A stretch of 64,000 nucleotides of DNA from CAVQMC01 sp963713505 (GTDB lineage: Bacteria > Bacteroidota > Ignavibacteria > Ignavibacteriales > Ignavibacteriaceae): positions 1 to 64,000 of the forward strand of contig CAVQMC010000025.1 of the NCBI GenBank assembly GCA_963713505.1, written 5' to 3'. The notes under the pieces were generated by a model, which was not told where the DNA came from, did no database searches, and saw nothing but the letters and a program-made list of their open reading frames with translations. Positions 1-10,049 of this stretch are shown here, one piece after another. The position numbers were made by a program, and so were the translations under genes. Each line of letters begins with the position of its first letter. The first letter of the stretch is position 1.

Positions 1-2
1 TG

Positions 3-404
3 AAGGTATTGGATAGTAATGCCAAACCAAATGTTAAAGCTACTGTTAAAAAGAACTTAGCCTTAGCTTATGCAAAAATGGGTAATGTTGCTGTTACTGA
101 CGGTCATACAGATAAAGCAGTAGATTATTTGGAAAAAGCAGTTTCATATGATAATTATGATGCGGCATATTTATCTTTAGCAAAAGTCTATGATGATTTA
201 GCAAAATATGATAAAGCCTTGGATGCTGCTGAAAAAGCTTTAAAATACAAATCCACTATAAGCAGTGGTGGTCCTTACTATTATATGGGCGTTGCTTATA
301 AAGGAAAAGGGAATACCGAAAAAGCTAAAGAAATGTTTACAAAAGCAAAATCCGATGCTCAGTACAAAAAAACTGCCGAATATGAATTAACATCTCTTCA
401 ATAA
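3..404 (+). CDS. TPR-repeat protein, 3' end only
   Basis: The reading frame is open to the left edge of the window, so the true start lies outside it. The visible 130 or so residues are tetratricopeptide repeats: one helical pair around AAYLSLAKVYDDLAKYDKAL and another around GPYYYMGVAYKGKGNTEKA show the usual small/aromatic spacing. TPRs act as protein-binding scaffolds; the partner cannot be told from the sequence. No signal peptide can be judged because the N-terminus is missing. A strong hairpin terminator follows 24 bases after the stop, so this is the last gene of its transcript. Confidence 0.75.
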   Translation, partial: KVLDSNAKPNVKATVKKNLALAYAKMGNVAVTDGHTDKAVDYLEKAVSYDNYDAAYLSLAKVYDDLAKYDKALDAAEKALKYKSTISSGGPYYYMGVAYKGKGNTEKAKEMFTKAKSDAQYKKTAEYELTSLQ

Positions 405-427
405 TATTTGAAAAAACATTATTTTAA

Positions 428-451
428 CCCTCGCATTTGCGGGGGTTTTTT
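428..451 (+). terminator. Rho-independent terminator
   Basis: A 7-bp GC-rich stem (CCCTCGC pairing with GCGGGGG, one G:U pair) with a 4-base loop is followed by six T residues. It closes the transcript of the TPR gene before the gene at 474. Confidence 0.88.
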
Positions 452-473
452 GTTTTAAATTTATTAAATACAC

Positions 474-1094
474 ATGAAAAATATAGATAAAATTAATTCA
501 AATTTTTTACTGCCTGTAATTTGTGTTTGTGCAGTTCTGCGAAAGGAAAATGAATTAACGGAACTTTTTGAATATTCAAAAAAGATTAAACTGAGTAAAC
601 AAAAAATTTATGAAGCAATTCTGCAGACATATTTATTTGCTGGCTATCCATCTGTTTTAAATGCATTAAAAATTTTCGGCAAGAATTATAAAGTTTCAAA
701 GAAAAATTATAACACTCCCGAGATTAACAAATTAAAAATCTCCGGTATAAAAACCTGCAAAAAAATTTACGGTGAAAAGTTTGAAAAATTAATCTCTAAC
801 GTAAAGTCTTTTTCTCCGGAATTATCCGAATGGCTGGTAATAGAAGGTTACGGAAAGGTTTTAAGCCGGAAATCTTTAAATCTTAAAGAAAGAGAATTAT
901 GTATCGTTGCTATACTTTCAGTTTTAAAATTTGAAGATCAATTATTTTCTCACATCAACGGAGCAGTAAGATTAAAAACAAAAGTTGAAGAAATTAAATA
1001 TTTGTTTGATACTCTAAAATATATTGACAAAGAAGGAAGCAATTTTGGAAATGCAGTTTTAAATAAATATTTAAAGACTAAAAATATTAATTAA
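474..1094 (+). CDS. Carboxymuconolactone decarboxylase (CMD)/AhpD-like protein
   Basis: A 206-residue soluble protein without signal peptide. Residues about 135-180 carry the CMD-like signature: LKERELCIVAILSVL, then QLFSHINGAVRLKTKVEEI, matching the E-R...Q...H..GA...EI pattern of the CMD family. The CxxC pair used by AhpD peroxidases is absent (FEDQLFSH occupies that place), so a peroxidase role is unlikely. The N-terminal half has lysine-rich helices I do not recognise. It ends convergently with the barrel gene on the other strand, overlapping by four bases. Function is unknown beyond family membership. Confidence 0.65.
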   Translation: MKNIDKINSNFLLPVICVCAVLRKENELTELFEYSKKIKLSKQKIYEAILQTYLFAGYPSVLNALKIFGKNYKVSKKNYNTPEINKLKISGIKTCKKIYGEKFEKLISNVKSFSPELSEWLVIEGYGKVLSRKSLNLKERELCIVAILSVLKFEDQLFSHINGAVRLKTKVEEIKYLFDTLKYIDKEGSNFGNAVLNKYLKTKNIN

Positions 1095-1714
1095 AATGTT
1101 CTGAAAAATACCGTTAAATCCAAACTTAATACACTCACACCGGCTTCATCCGGACTTTTACCATATACATTTAAAAAATCATAATTTAAACTTGCATCTA
1201 TATCAATTAAAGGAATTACATCAACATAAGCACCAATTCCAATTCCCAATCCTAATCTATTGTATGTAGGATAACTATAACTGCTGTCAATATTATTTTC
1301 GATTTTTTCTTTTTTGTACTTTCCAAACATGTTATACATTAAACTTAAACTCATATAGGGATGAAATTCATTATCAAAAACCGGAATTTCAGATTTTATT
1401 CCTGCAGAAAATATGTCTGTTGAAGCTTTGTATTCCGTAGATTGATATGTTTGCTGTCCTGTAAATTTATAATAATTAAGAAAAATAATTGGTTTGATGG
1501 GAGCAAAAGGTACATCCCATTTCCCTCTGATGCCGTAGTGATATTCTGTAGAAAAACCTGAACCGCCTTGTAAAATATCATTTGTATAAGCTGCCGGACT
1601 GGTAACAAAAGTAACCCCGCCGCCGACTCCAATCTTAATTGTCTGTGCATCTAAGTTTATATTGAAAAATATTGCTAAGGTAAAAACTGTTAAAATTCCA
1701 ATAATTTTATTCAT
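1091..1714 (-). CDS. Small outer-membrane beta-barrel protein
   Basis: The 207-residue product starts with a signal peptide (hydrophobic GILTVFTLAIFFNINLDAQ, cleavage probably after DAQ). The remainder is alternating polar/aromatic strands rich in Gly, Tyr and Phe, ending in LDLTVFFRTF, a terminal aromatic strand typical of outer-membrane barrels. Phrases such as LGIGIGAYVDVIPLIDIDASL resemble the OmpA/OmpW-like 8-strand porin-type barrels annotated in Bacteroidota as 'outer membrane beta-barrel protein'. It is monocistronic on the minus strand. No substrate or partner can be assigned. Confidence 0.7.
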   Translation of the reverse strand: MNKIIGILTVFTLAIFFNINLDAQTIKIGVGGGVTFVTSPAAYTNDILQGGSGFSTEYHYGIRGKWDVPFAPIKPIIFLNYYKFTGQQTYQSTEYKASTDIFSAGIKSEIPVFDNEFHPYMSLSLMYNMFGKYKKEKIENNIDSSYSYPTYNRLGLGIGIGAYVDVIPLIDIDASLNYDFLNVYGKSPDEAGVSVLSLDLTVFFRTF

Positions 1715-1916
1715 ATAGTTTCCTATGCAGCATTCAAAATTGAAAACAATTTTAAATAAATTCTCAGATAATTTTTGGTGATTTCAAACCTTAGGATTTA
1801 ATATAATTCTTTAAGTAATTGGCCATATTTTATTATTAGACTTGACTTTAAGGCTGTAAAAAAATTATATTTCATTTTAGAAGCGGGGTATTTATTTAAT
1901 TATTTAAAAACTTTAT

Positions 1917-2738
1917 TTGAAAACGATCATTTTATTTAATGCAATTTTCAAAGAGAATTTTTTCTGGGCAGTAGTATTCGCTTCTGTAGTTTCTTTTTTT
2001 TCTTATTTTCTCAAATTTCTTTCAAAAAGCGGAGCTTTTACTACTTTTATTCTTGCTTTTGTAATATTTGCTTTCGGATCGTGGAAGTGGACAATTCCAA
2101 TAATAACTTTTTTTATTCTTTCCAGTCTGCTCTCTAGGATTAAAGACAAGAAAAATAATAATGAGAATTTGACAACTGAAAAAAATAGTGTTAGAGATTG
2201 CGTTCAGGTTTTAGCAAATGGAAGTACAGGCGGAATTCTTGTAATAATTAATCAATTTATTCGTTCCGAACTTTTATTTATAATGTATGCATCTTCAATT
2301 GCAGCAGTTTGTTCCGATACCTGGGCTACTGAAATTGGAAATTTATTTAAATCTAAAACTTATAACATTTTAAATTTTAAAAGTGTTGATCCTGGAATTT
2401 CCGGAGGAATTTCATTCATTGGTACATTAGCTGCAGTTGCTGGCGCTTTAGTAATTGGATTTGTTACTGTAATTTGGATTGATATGAACCAGCTTTCATT
2501 TTTATTGTTAATTACTTTGTCAGGATTTCTAGGAAGCATAGTTGACAGCTATTTAGGTGCATCCGTTCAGGTTCAATATGAATGTGAAAACTGTGGTAAA
2601 ATTACAGAACAAAAAATGCATTGCGGAAGTCTAACTAAAAAGGTTAAAGGTTTTAATTGGATTAACAACGATACAGTTAATTTTGCCGCAAGTTTATCAG
2701 GAATTCTTTTTTTCACTTTTTTCAATTTTGTAATTTAA
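1917..2738 (+). CDS. DUF92 family integral membrane protein
   Basis: A 273-residue multi-pass membrane protein with about six hydrophobic segments. The DUF92/TMEM19 signature is clear: CSDTWATEIGNLF, DPGISGGISFIGTLAA, then GFLGSIVDSYLGASVQVQYE and a Cys-containing loop (CENCGK...MHCG), ending INNDTVNFAASLSG. Plant members of the family (VTE6) act as phytyl-phosphate kinases; bacterial members are mostly uncharacterised, so a prenyl-phosphate role is only a possibility. The start is TTG with no clear Shine-Dalgarno; no ATG lies near it. It ends four bases before the next gene and is probably cotranscribed with it. Confidence 0.8.
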   Translation: MKTIILFNAIFKENFFWAVVFASVVSFFSYFLKFLSKSGAFTTFILAFVIFAFGSWKWTIPIITFFILSSLLSRIKDKKNNNENLTTEKNSVRDCVQVLANGSTGGILVIINQFIRSELLFIMYASSIAAVCSDTWATEIGNLFKSKTYNILNFKSVDPGISGGISFIGTLAAVAGALVIGFVTVIWIDMNQLSFLLLITLSGFLGSIVDSYLGASVQVQYECENCGKITEQKMHCGSLTKKVKGFNWINNDTVNFAASLSGILFFTFFNFVI

Positions 2739-2742
2739 TTTT

Positions 2743-5713
2743 ATGAAAAAATATCTGCTTGTTTTTTTAATAATTATAAACGCTTTTATATTAGGGCAAA
2801 CTACATCTGAAAAATATGATCAAGCTATGGATGCTTATCATTCAAAGGAATATGCTCAAGCTGTAAAATTATTTGATAAATACTTTAAAAATAATTCCAT
2901 TTACGATGAGCTTTATTCTTCCGCAAAATATTATCAATCGGATGCATATTTAAATTTAGGAATTTTTAATTCTGCTTTGGTCGGATTTAATTATTTAGTT
3001 GATAATTATGTCTGGTCTAATTTTAGAGACAAATCATTATATAAGTTGGGATCTAATTTATTTTGATATTAAAAGTTATACAAAAAGCAGAGCTAGATTT
3101 GAACAATTATTAAATGAATATCCGCGAAGTGAATTTACAGGTTCATCTCTTTATTGGATTGGGGAATCTTTTGTTAAACAAAACAGAACCGACGAAGCTA
3201 TTCAATATTTAACAGAAGCAGTAAATGCAAGAAAAGGAAATAAATTTATTGATTACGCTGTTTTTACTTTAGCAACTTTATATGAAAAAAAAGGCGATTA
3301 TAAAAATGCAGTAAAATATTATGATCAGCTGCTTTCTTATTATAAAGACAGTCCTCTTGCACTTCAAGCGCAAATTAGAATCGGTATTAGTTACTTTAAA
3401 TTGAAAGATTACCAATCTTCTATTCTTGAACTAAATAATCCGATGCTGAATGACCTTCCAAAAGATTTATATGCAGAAAGTATTTATTTGCTTGCAAATT
3501 CTTATTACCGCGCTCAGGATTATAATAATGCAGAAAAATCCTATTCCGAGATAATTAAAAAATTTCCTGACTCTGATGTTTTAAGAGATGCTCAATATGG
3601 ATTAGCCTGGACATATTTTCAGCAGAAAGATTATAACAAAGCCTATTTAATTTTTAATTCACTTTCGGTTGGAAGTGACAGTCTTGCAGAAAAATCATTT
3701 TATTGGAAAGCAGAAGCTAAAAGATATTTAGGTGAGAATTCAAATGCGTATAATATTTATCAGGATTTTCTTAGAAAATATCCTAACAGCGAACTAGCCT
3801 CAGGAGTTCAATATCAAATCGGCACTTTATATTATAATGATAAAAAATTAAATCAGTCACTTAGATTTTTGGATTATGCAAAGAACACTTCAAATGAAAA
3901 TATAAAAGCTAAATCTTTCATTCTTCAAGCTGAGATTAATCTTGAAAATAAAAAATATATAAAAGCTAAATCAAATTATGAGTCTGTTATAAATATTGAA
4001 GATGCAACTAATGATGAAAGAAGTGCTGCGTTACTAGGACTCGGAACAACTCTTTTTTATTTGAAGGATTATAAAGGAGCTTTAGCTTATTTATCAAATT
4101 TAGATTCGTTAAATCCGGATTTTGAAGCAGATAAAAGATACTTCTATACTGCCGAAAACAATTTTGCACTTAATAATTATTCGGAAGCTTTAAATGATTA
4201 TAAAAAAATTAATGCCCATGATAATGAAATCATAGCTTCGGCAAATTATGGAAAAGCTTACTGCTATTTTGAAACTAAAGATTATCCGAATGCAATCCTT
4301 CAGTTTAATGATTTTATTAAAAATTATCCGGATGATTCTAGAACAGTTGATGCAAGATTAAGGTTAGCCGACAGTTATTACGGAAATAAAAATTTTGCTG
4401 CTGCAAGCAGGGTTTATAGGGATATTTTCAATTTAGATAAAAATGTATTGGATGATCCTTATACTTATTATCAATATGCTCAAGCTCTTTATAAAGCAGG
4501 AAGCATAAATGAAGCATTAAATGAATTTAGAAATCTGCAGCAGAAATTTCCTCAATCAAGTTATGCAGATAAGTCATTATTTACTGTCGGCTGGATTTAT
4601 TTTCAGCAGAATAATTTTGAGGAAGCTATAGAAAATTACAGGAATGTTTTAAAAACTTATCCTAACTCAGCAATAGCACCGGTTGTTTTTTATTCTATCG
4701 GCGATTCATATTTTAATATGGGAAGATACGATTCCGCGATTGTTAATTATCAAAAAGTTATAGTTCAGTTTCCAAAATCTCATTATGTTTTCGATGCAGT
4801 CAATGGAATTCAATATAGTTATGTTGCTCAAGGCAAAACAAATAAAGCAATAAATTTAATAGATCAGTTCACTTCTCAAAATCCCGGTTTAAGTTTTTCC
4901 GATCAGATATTCTTTAAAAAAGGAGAAATTTATTACAGCAATAGAGATTATGAAAAGGCTAAAATGAGTTATAAAGAATTTGTTGCCGATTATCCGAACA
5001 GCAGTTTGGTTCCCGATGCTTATTATTGGATAGGGAAGTGTGCACAAAATTTAAATGAAGATCAGGAAGCTGTTTATAATTTTAACAGGGTTTTTCAAGA
5101 TTATCCTAAAAGTGAATCTGCTGCTGCTGCAGTAATTGAAATGGGAAATATTTATAACAATAAAAAAGATTATGATTCAGCAATAAAAATTTTAGATGCT
5201 GCAATAGATAAATTATCGGATTCACCAAGAATGCCTGAAATACTTTTTATGAAAGGAGTAACATTAACTAATAAATCAGAACTAAATGATGCATACGATG
5301 TATTTCAGCAAGTTGTTCAATATTATGGAAATTCAATTTTTGCAGCCAAAGCTAAAATTGAAATTGGTTTAATTCAAATTGCAGCGGGTTTATATGAAAA
5401 AGCACAAGCATATTTTAGTGAATTAGCTCAGAGCCGTTCGGATGATATTGGTGCAAAAGCACAGTATTATCTTGGACTTTCATTATTCCAGCAGGAGCAA
5501 TATCAAGCGGCTATAGATTCGCTTGACAGAGTTAGAACTATATTTTCTAATTATGATGAATGGCTGACAAAAGCATATTTGTTAATGGGTGATTCGTATG
5601 TAAAACTTAAAGAACCTCAAAAAGCCAAAGAGTATTACCGTGCGGTTATTAAAAAACATCGTGATGATGATTATGGTAAAGAAGCAAAAGAAAAATTAAA
5701 GGAATTGAAATGA
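2743..5713 (+). CDS. Large secreted TPR protein (YbgF/BamD-like repeats), interrupted by a frameshift
   Basis: The full product would be about 990 residues: a signal peptide (MKKYLLVFLIIINAFILGQ) and then some twenty or more TPRs of the YbgF/BamD periplasmic type (A...Y..ll..yPnS). The frame is broken near 3052: the first frame runs to TGA at 3064-3066, and the same repeat continues one base over. Skipping T3052 restores KLGLIYFDIKSYTKSRARFE, a perfect TPR. The gene lies directly before an outer-membrane barrel (ATGA overlap at 5710), HU-SPOR, ExbB, ExbD and TonB. This suggests a periplasmic scaffold of an energised envelope complex, by analogy with CpoB/YbgF of the Tol system. Confidence 0.8.
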
Positions 5714-7332
5714 AAAATAAATTTTTTGTCTTATTTGTAATTTTATTTTCAATTTCAATTTTTGCTCAGGAAGATCAAAAACAAAATCCCGGAGTTGAAC
5801 TGCCGGACTTTGTCATTACAGGAAAAGATGTTGTATCTTTAAAAAGTGCATCCAAAATTGAACCAGGAGTAATTCCTGTTATTTCTCCGAATTATTTTAA
5901 GCCTGCCTATTCGCCTGAAGAATTAAACGTAAAAGAAATTTCTAATCCTATTACAAAAGATGTAAAATTACTTGACTCGCTTAATTACTCGAATGGACAT
6001 TTAAGTTTTGGAGCGGGAATTTATACTTTACCAACTGCAGATGTAGATTATGCAGTACCATTTGACGGCGGATTTTTAGAAGGATATATAAACGGCAGCA
6101 ATCAACGAGCATATGTAGATTACAGTGAAAAATATAATTTATTTGGCGGTTTAAATTTATTTTACACCTCAGATGAAAATGCTCCGTTCTTACCAGGAAC
6201 TCAAGTGAAAATTCATGGAAACTACGGTAATTCTGCGTATAAATTATATGGCTCCGCAACTCCAATGGTAAAAAGAACTTATAACAGCGGAATGTTTTCT
6301 GTTAATGTTGTAAATGATTATTTAAATACTTTTAATTTCGGATTAAACTTAAAAGATAATTTGTATTCATTAACAAATGAAAATTATACGGAATCCTTAT
6401 TCGATCTGAGCGGATTTGCAAAAGTTCCGATTTCATCTGTATCTGTTGGAATTGATGTTAACTTTATAAAACAAAATTTAACTAATATTGAAAGAGGAAC
6501 TTCATATTGGATAAGCAATTATAATGATAAAAGCTACTACTTAAAGTTAAGGCCAAAGTTTTCATTAAATATTGCAGATGGATTAAAAGCAACTTTTGGA
6601 ATTGACTATTCAAAAACCGGAGGTGAAAGTTTTACTTCACCTTATGCGGCTTTTGCTTTTGGTTTAGGTAAAAGCCTTACTTTCTTTGCTGAATTTAATC
6701 CCGATGCAAAATTTTTAAATAGCGGTTATTTCTTAAATCAAAATCCTTACTTTGATGCGCCTAATTTTGTTAATTATTTTTATAAGAAAAATGTTCAAAC
6801 TAAACTTGCATTGAAGTATGAATATGGTCCTTATTTCCAAATTGACGGCGGCGTTCAATATTATTCTTCTCATAGTATTCCTTATTATTCTGATTCATTA
6901 AACAGCGGAATATTCAACATTAAATATGCAGACGGTAAAAGCATCTCGGCATTTGTAGATCTTTTGTTCCACATGGGACCTTACGGGGTATTTTACGGAA
7001 CAATAAAAGGTTTTGATACAAGAAATACTGATTCCAAATTTATTCCTTATAATCCGAGAGCGGAAATTACTTTAGCTTATAGTTATCTTTTTGACATTGG
7101 GCTAAATGCGAAAGCGGAACTTTATTTTAATTCGGGAAGTTATACCGATATAAATAATACTCAAAAAATAAATCCATATACGGATTTAAGATTATACTTT
7201 AATTATGAATTTGCCAAGAATTTATATTTAACTCTTTCTTTATCGAACTTGATTAACAATAATAATTATATTTGGAAAGGTTATAAAGAAAAACCTTTGG
7301 ATATTGTCGGCGGATTTAAATATAGATTTTAG
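5710..7332 (+). CDS. Outer-membrane beta-barrel protein of the TPR/TonB operon
   Basis: 540 residues with a signal peptide (FFVLFVILFSISIFAQ). A short periplasmic N-terminal stretch, VELPDFVITGKD, faintly recalls the start of TonB-dependent-receptor plugs, but there is no full plug or carboxypeptidase-like domain. From about residue 95 the protein is made of beta-hairpins with alternating aromatics, and it ends DIVGGFKYRF, the classic terminal aromatic of BamA substrates. It overlaps the stop of the TPR gene by four bases, so the two are translationally coupled. It may be the outer-membrane partner of the ExbB/ExbD/TonB set downstream (inference). About 100 bases separate it from the HU-SPOR gene. 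Confidence 0.72.
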   Translation: MKNKFFVLFVILFSISIFAQEDQKQNPGVELPDFVITGKDVVSLKSASKIEPGVIPVISPNYFKPAYSPEELNVKEISNPITKDVKLLDSLNYSNGHLSFGAGIYTLPTADVDYAVPFDGGFLEGYINGSNQRAYVDYSEKYNLFGGLNLFYTSDENAPFLPGTQVKIHGNYGNSAYKLYGSATPMVKRTYNSGMFSVNVVNDYLNTFNFGLNLKDNLYSLTNENYTESLFDLSGFAKVPISSVSVGIDVNFIKQNLTNIERGTSYWISNYNDKSYYLKLRPKFSLNIADGLKATFGIDYSKTGGESFTSPYAAFAFGLGKSLTFFAEFNPDAKFLNSGYFLNQNPYFDAPNFVNYFYKKNVQTKLALKYEYGPYFQIDGGVQYYSSHSIPYYSDSLNSGIFNIKYADGKSISAFVDLLFHMGPYGVFYGTIKGFDTRNTDSKFIPYNPRAEITLAYSYLFDIGLNAKAELYFNSGSYTDINNTQKINPYTDLRLYFNYEFAKNLYLTLSLSNLINNNNYIWKGYKEKPLDIVGGFKYRF

Positions 7333-7433
7333 ATTTAATATTTTTAAAAGTAGATAAAATGAATTATTTTTATTTAATTATACGTCGGGCAAAATATTTA
7401 AGTGTGTTGTTTAATAATAACATTTATAATTAA

Positions 7434-10028
7434 ATGATTACAAAAGCAGAACTCATAAGAAAACTTGCAAAACGTGCAGGAGTTCCCGATTCGGAATTGA
7501 AAGTTTTTTTTGAAATTTATCTGAAGAAATTATCTGAAATTTTAAGCAGCGGAGATGCTGCGGTAATTGAAGGATTAGGTTACTTTCATTCGGTAAAAGG
7601 CGAAATTAGGAAATCAACTTTTCTTGAAACTGAAGATGATAATGAAGTTGTTTACCTGGATCTATTATTATTCTCAGATGATAAAACTTATAATACCGAG
7701 TCTAATGAAAACTTGCTGTTCAGTATTCCGACAATTAAATCAGAAGATTACAACCCGATTGATTCATATTTAAGTTTAAGTATTGGTAAACCTGTAATTC
7801 CTTTAAAAGGAACAAAGGACACTGAATTTTTTATTCCCTTATCAGGACTTGAATTAAAAAGACTTGTTGAATCTAAAGTTGATAAGGCCATTTCGCATTT
7901 AAAAATTTTGGCTCATAATACTACAGGCAATAATATAATTTCAATTGATACCGAAGTTTACAATCCAAATCAATTTGAATTTAATTGGAGTAATGAATCC
8001 GAAGAGGAAAATGAAACTGTAATAACTGATGCAGCGAAATCAGAGACTACTTCAAATTTTACTAAAAATTTTGATGATATAACCTGGAATTTCGGTGAAA
8101 AATTAGCTAAACAAATTGAAGAAGAATCAATATTAGATTTTGAAAAACCGGAAGAAGAATTTTCCGGTGAAGGATTGAGCTGGGATTTTGGTCCTCTTTA
8201 TCTTGAAGACGAAAACAAATCTAAAAATGTTATTGAAGAAACTTCAAAAGAAAATCAATCTGAAGAAAATCAAGATGAAAATAATGAAACTATAGAACTT
8301 CATGATGAAAATGAATCAGTTGAAATTGAAACAGAAAACATTTCTGATAAAATAGAAAACGAAATTGAATCGAATAATGTTTTTGAAGATTATCCTGATG
8401 AAAGCGGAGAAATTCAAGATGAAGAAGAAACTGATTTTGATGAAAATTTTGAACAGCCGGAATTAAATGAAACGGAACCTATAAATCTTAAATCTAAACA
8501 CGGCAATTTTGAAGATGAAATAACAGAACCAATAGATAATATTGAAGATGAAATTAAGGAATTTGATGAAGAACTAAATAATAATGTTGAAGATGAAGAA
8601 ACAAATGAGTTAGATGAAGTAGAAGACGATAATAATTATCCTGAAGATAATGAATTAATTGTCGAGGAAAACAAACCGGAATTTTCTGATACTGATGAAA
8701 ACATTGTTTCAGACCAGGAAGAGCCTGTTGAAGATATTGATGAATCAATTGACTTTGATTTTTCCAAAAAATTTGAAGATAATGATTTATTAAATGATAC
8801 TGAAGAATTAAAAGAAACCGAAGAAGAATTAAACTTAGATAATCTGAGAGATAAAATTGATTCCGGTGAAAGTGATCTGGAAATAAATGATAAATTCAAT
8901 TTAGATGAAGAAGAAGAGAAAACTGAATTAAATCAAGTGGATGATTCAATTTTTAATGATATAGATCTTGAAAAAGATGAAGATTTGGACTTTGATAAAA
9001 TTACAGAAGAAGATGAGGATAACTTACAAGATCAAAAAAAGGAAACAGAAAAAGAAGAGGAAGAAGTAGGCAATTATAAAAGAGTTAAATCAATTTTTTC
9101 AAAATTTGAATCAAGCAAAGATGATATTGAAGTTGGTAACGGTTTTGATCTTATAAATGAAATACCTGATAAAACTGCCGAAGGTGAACCGGAAAAAACT
9201 AAAGATGGTTATCTGAAAGTTAAATCCAAATCGAGCACTTTGAAATTAGAACCTATTAAAAATCCTGAAAATGTTAATTCCGCAATTCCCGAATTAAATG
9301 ATGACTATTTTATTCGACATACAGATGATGAGGAAGAAATGGATAAAAGCAGTTTTGGAAAAGGAGTAAAATTTAAAGACAGAACATATAAAAAGAAAAA
9401 TAGAAGTTCTGCATTAGGATTTATAATAGCTGCTGTGGTTTTAATATTAATTATTGCCGGTATTTATTTAGTTTTACGACTTACTCAAAATGAAAAAGCT
9501 AATAATCAATCTGAACTTCCGGTAAATGTAAGTGCTTCTTCGTTTAGTGAAATCATAAAAAGGAATTTTGATATCCCTGTAATTTATCCTTATCCGAAAG
9601 ATCAAAAAGTTCAAAACGATTTTAATCCGATAAGTGCAGATTTGTTAAAAAATGAAGAAGTAAACAATGTAACTGAAGGTATTAAAACAAATGAGAAAAT
9701 TCCAGAACAAAAACTTGAAACAGCTAAACCAAAAACAGAAATAAAAACTAGTTCAGGAAATGTAAGTACTGTAAATAATGATTTAGACAGAACATCAAAG
9801 TTTGTAGGAAATAACATTTATAAATACGGCGATGTATATGTTTTGCAGGTTTCTTCATGGCCGACAAAAGAAAAAGCCATGGAACAATCGGATAAATATA
9901 ATTCAGGTTCGATTTCTGCATTTATAGAAAAAGCAGAAATTCCCGGACGAGGAACCTGGTATAGGGTAAGAGTTGGTAATTTTAATTCTTATGAAGAAGC
10001 GTTGAATTATAAAAACAACCTTAAATAG
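7434..10028 (+). CDS. HU-type DNA-binding / acidic linker / TM / SPOR-domain protein
   Basis: 864 residues with an unusual architecture. Residues 1-85 form an HU/IHF-like (CCDC81-type) domain: MITKAELIRKLAKRAG, then EILSSGDAAVIEGLGYF. Residues about 190-560 are extremely Glu/Asp/Asn rich. A transmembrane helix (ALGFIIAAVVLILIIAGIY) lies at about 660-682. The C-terminus (about 798-864) is a SPOR domain (YVLQVSSWPTKEKAMEQ ... GTWYRVRVGNFNSYEEAL). SPOR domains bind denuded septal peptidoglycan and HU-like domains bind DNA, so the protein could tether chromosome to cell wall across the inner membrane. It is 21 bases upstream of exbB. Confidence 0.85.
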   Translation: MITKAELIRKLAKRAGVPDSELKVFFEIYLKKLSEILSSGDAAVIEGLGYFHSVKGEIRKSTFLETEDDNEVVYLDLLLFSDDKTYNTESNENLLFSIPTIKSEDYNPIDSYLSLSIGKPVIPLKGTKDTEFFIPLSGLELKRLVESKVDKAISHLKILAHNTTGNNIISIDTEVYNPNQFEFNWSNESEEENETVITDAAKSETTSNFTKNFDDITWNFGEKLAKQIEEESILDFEKPEEEFSGEGLSWDFGPLYLEDENKSKNVIEETSKENQSEENQDENNETIELHDENESVEIETENISDKIENEIESNNVFEDYPDESGEIQDEEETDFDENFEQPELNETEPINLKSKHGNFEDEITEPIDNIEDEIKEFDEELNNNVEDEETNELDEVEDDNNYPEDNELIVEENKPEFSDTDENIVSDQEEPVEDIDESIDFDFSKKFEDNDLLNDTEELKETEEELNLDNLRDKIDSGESDLEINDKFNLDEEEEKTELNQVDDSIFNDIDLEKDEDLDFDKITEEDEDNLQDQKKETEKEEEEVGNYKRVKSIFSKFESSKDDIEVGNGFDLINEIPDKTAEGEPEKTKDGYLKVKSKSSTLKLEPIKNPENVNSAIPELNDDYFIRHTDDEEEMDKSSFGKGVKFKDRTYKKKNRSSALGFIIAAVVLILIIAGIYLVLRLTQNEKANNQSELPVNVSASSFSEIIKRNFDIPVIYPYPKDQKVQNDFNPISADLLKNEEVNNVTEGIKTNEKIPEQKLETAKPKTEIKTSSGNVSTVNNDLDRTSKFVGNNIYKYGDVYVLQVSSWPTKEKAMEQSDKYNSGSISAFIEKAEIPGRGTWYRVRVGNFNSYEEALNYKNNLK

Positions 10029-10049
10029 TAATCAAAAAGAAGGTACATT

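Noticed and set aside
3052..3066. Programmed +1 frameshift of the prfB type at TTT TGA
   Set aside because: The expected upstream Shine-Dalgarno-like element and CTT slip codon are absent, and the TPR consensus requires the shift four codons earlier.
2999..5713. The downstream TPR fragment as an independent gene beginning at 2999
   Set aside because: The fragment begins inside the preceding repeat and has no signal peptide or ribosome-binding site; the two frames join into one TPR by removal of a single base.
8554..8899. Minus-strand frames within the acidic linker of the HU-SPOR gene
   Set aside because: They are the complement of Glu/Asp codon repeats, which read as Ser/Leu/Phe-rich without any domain pattern.
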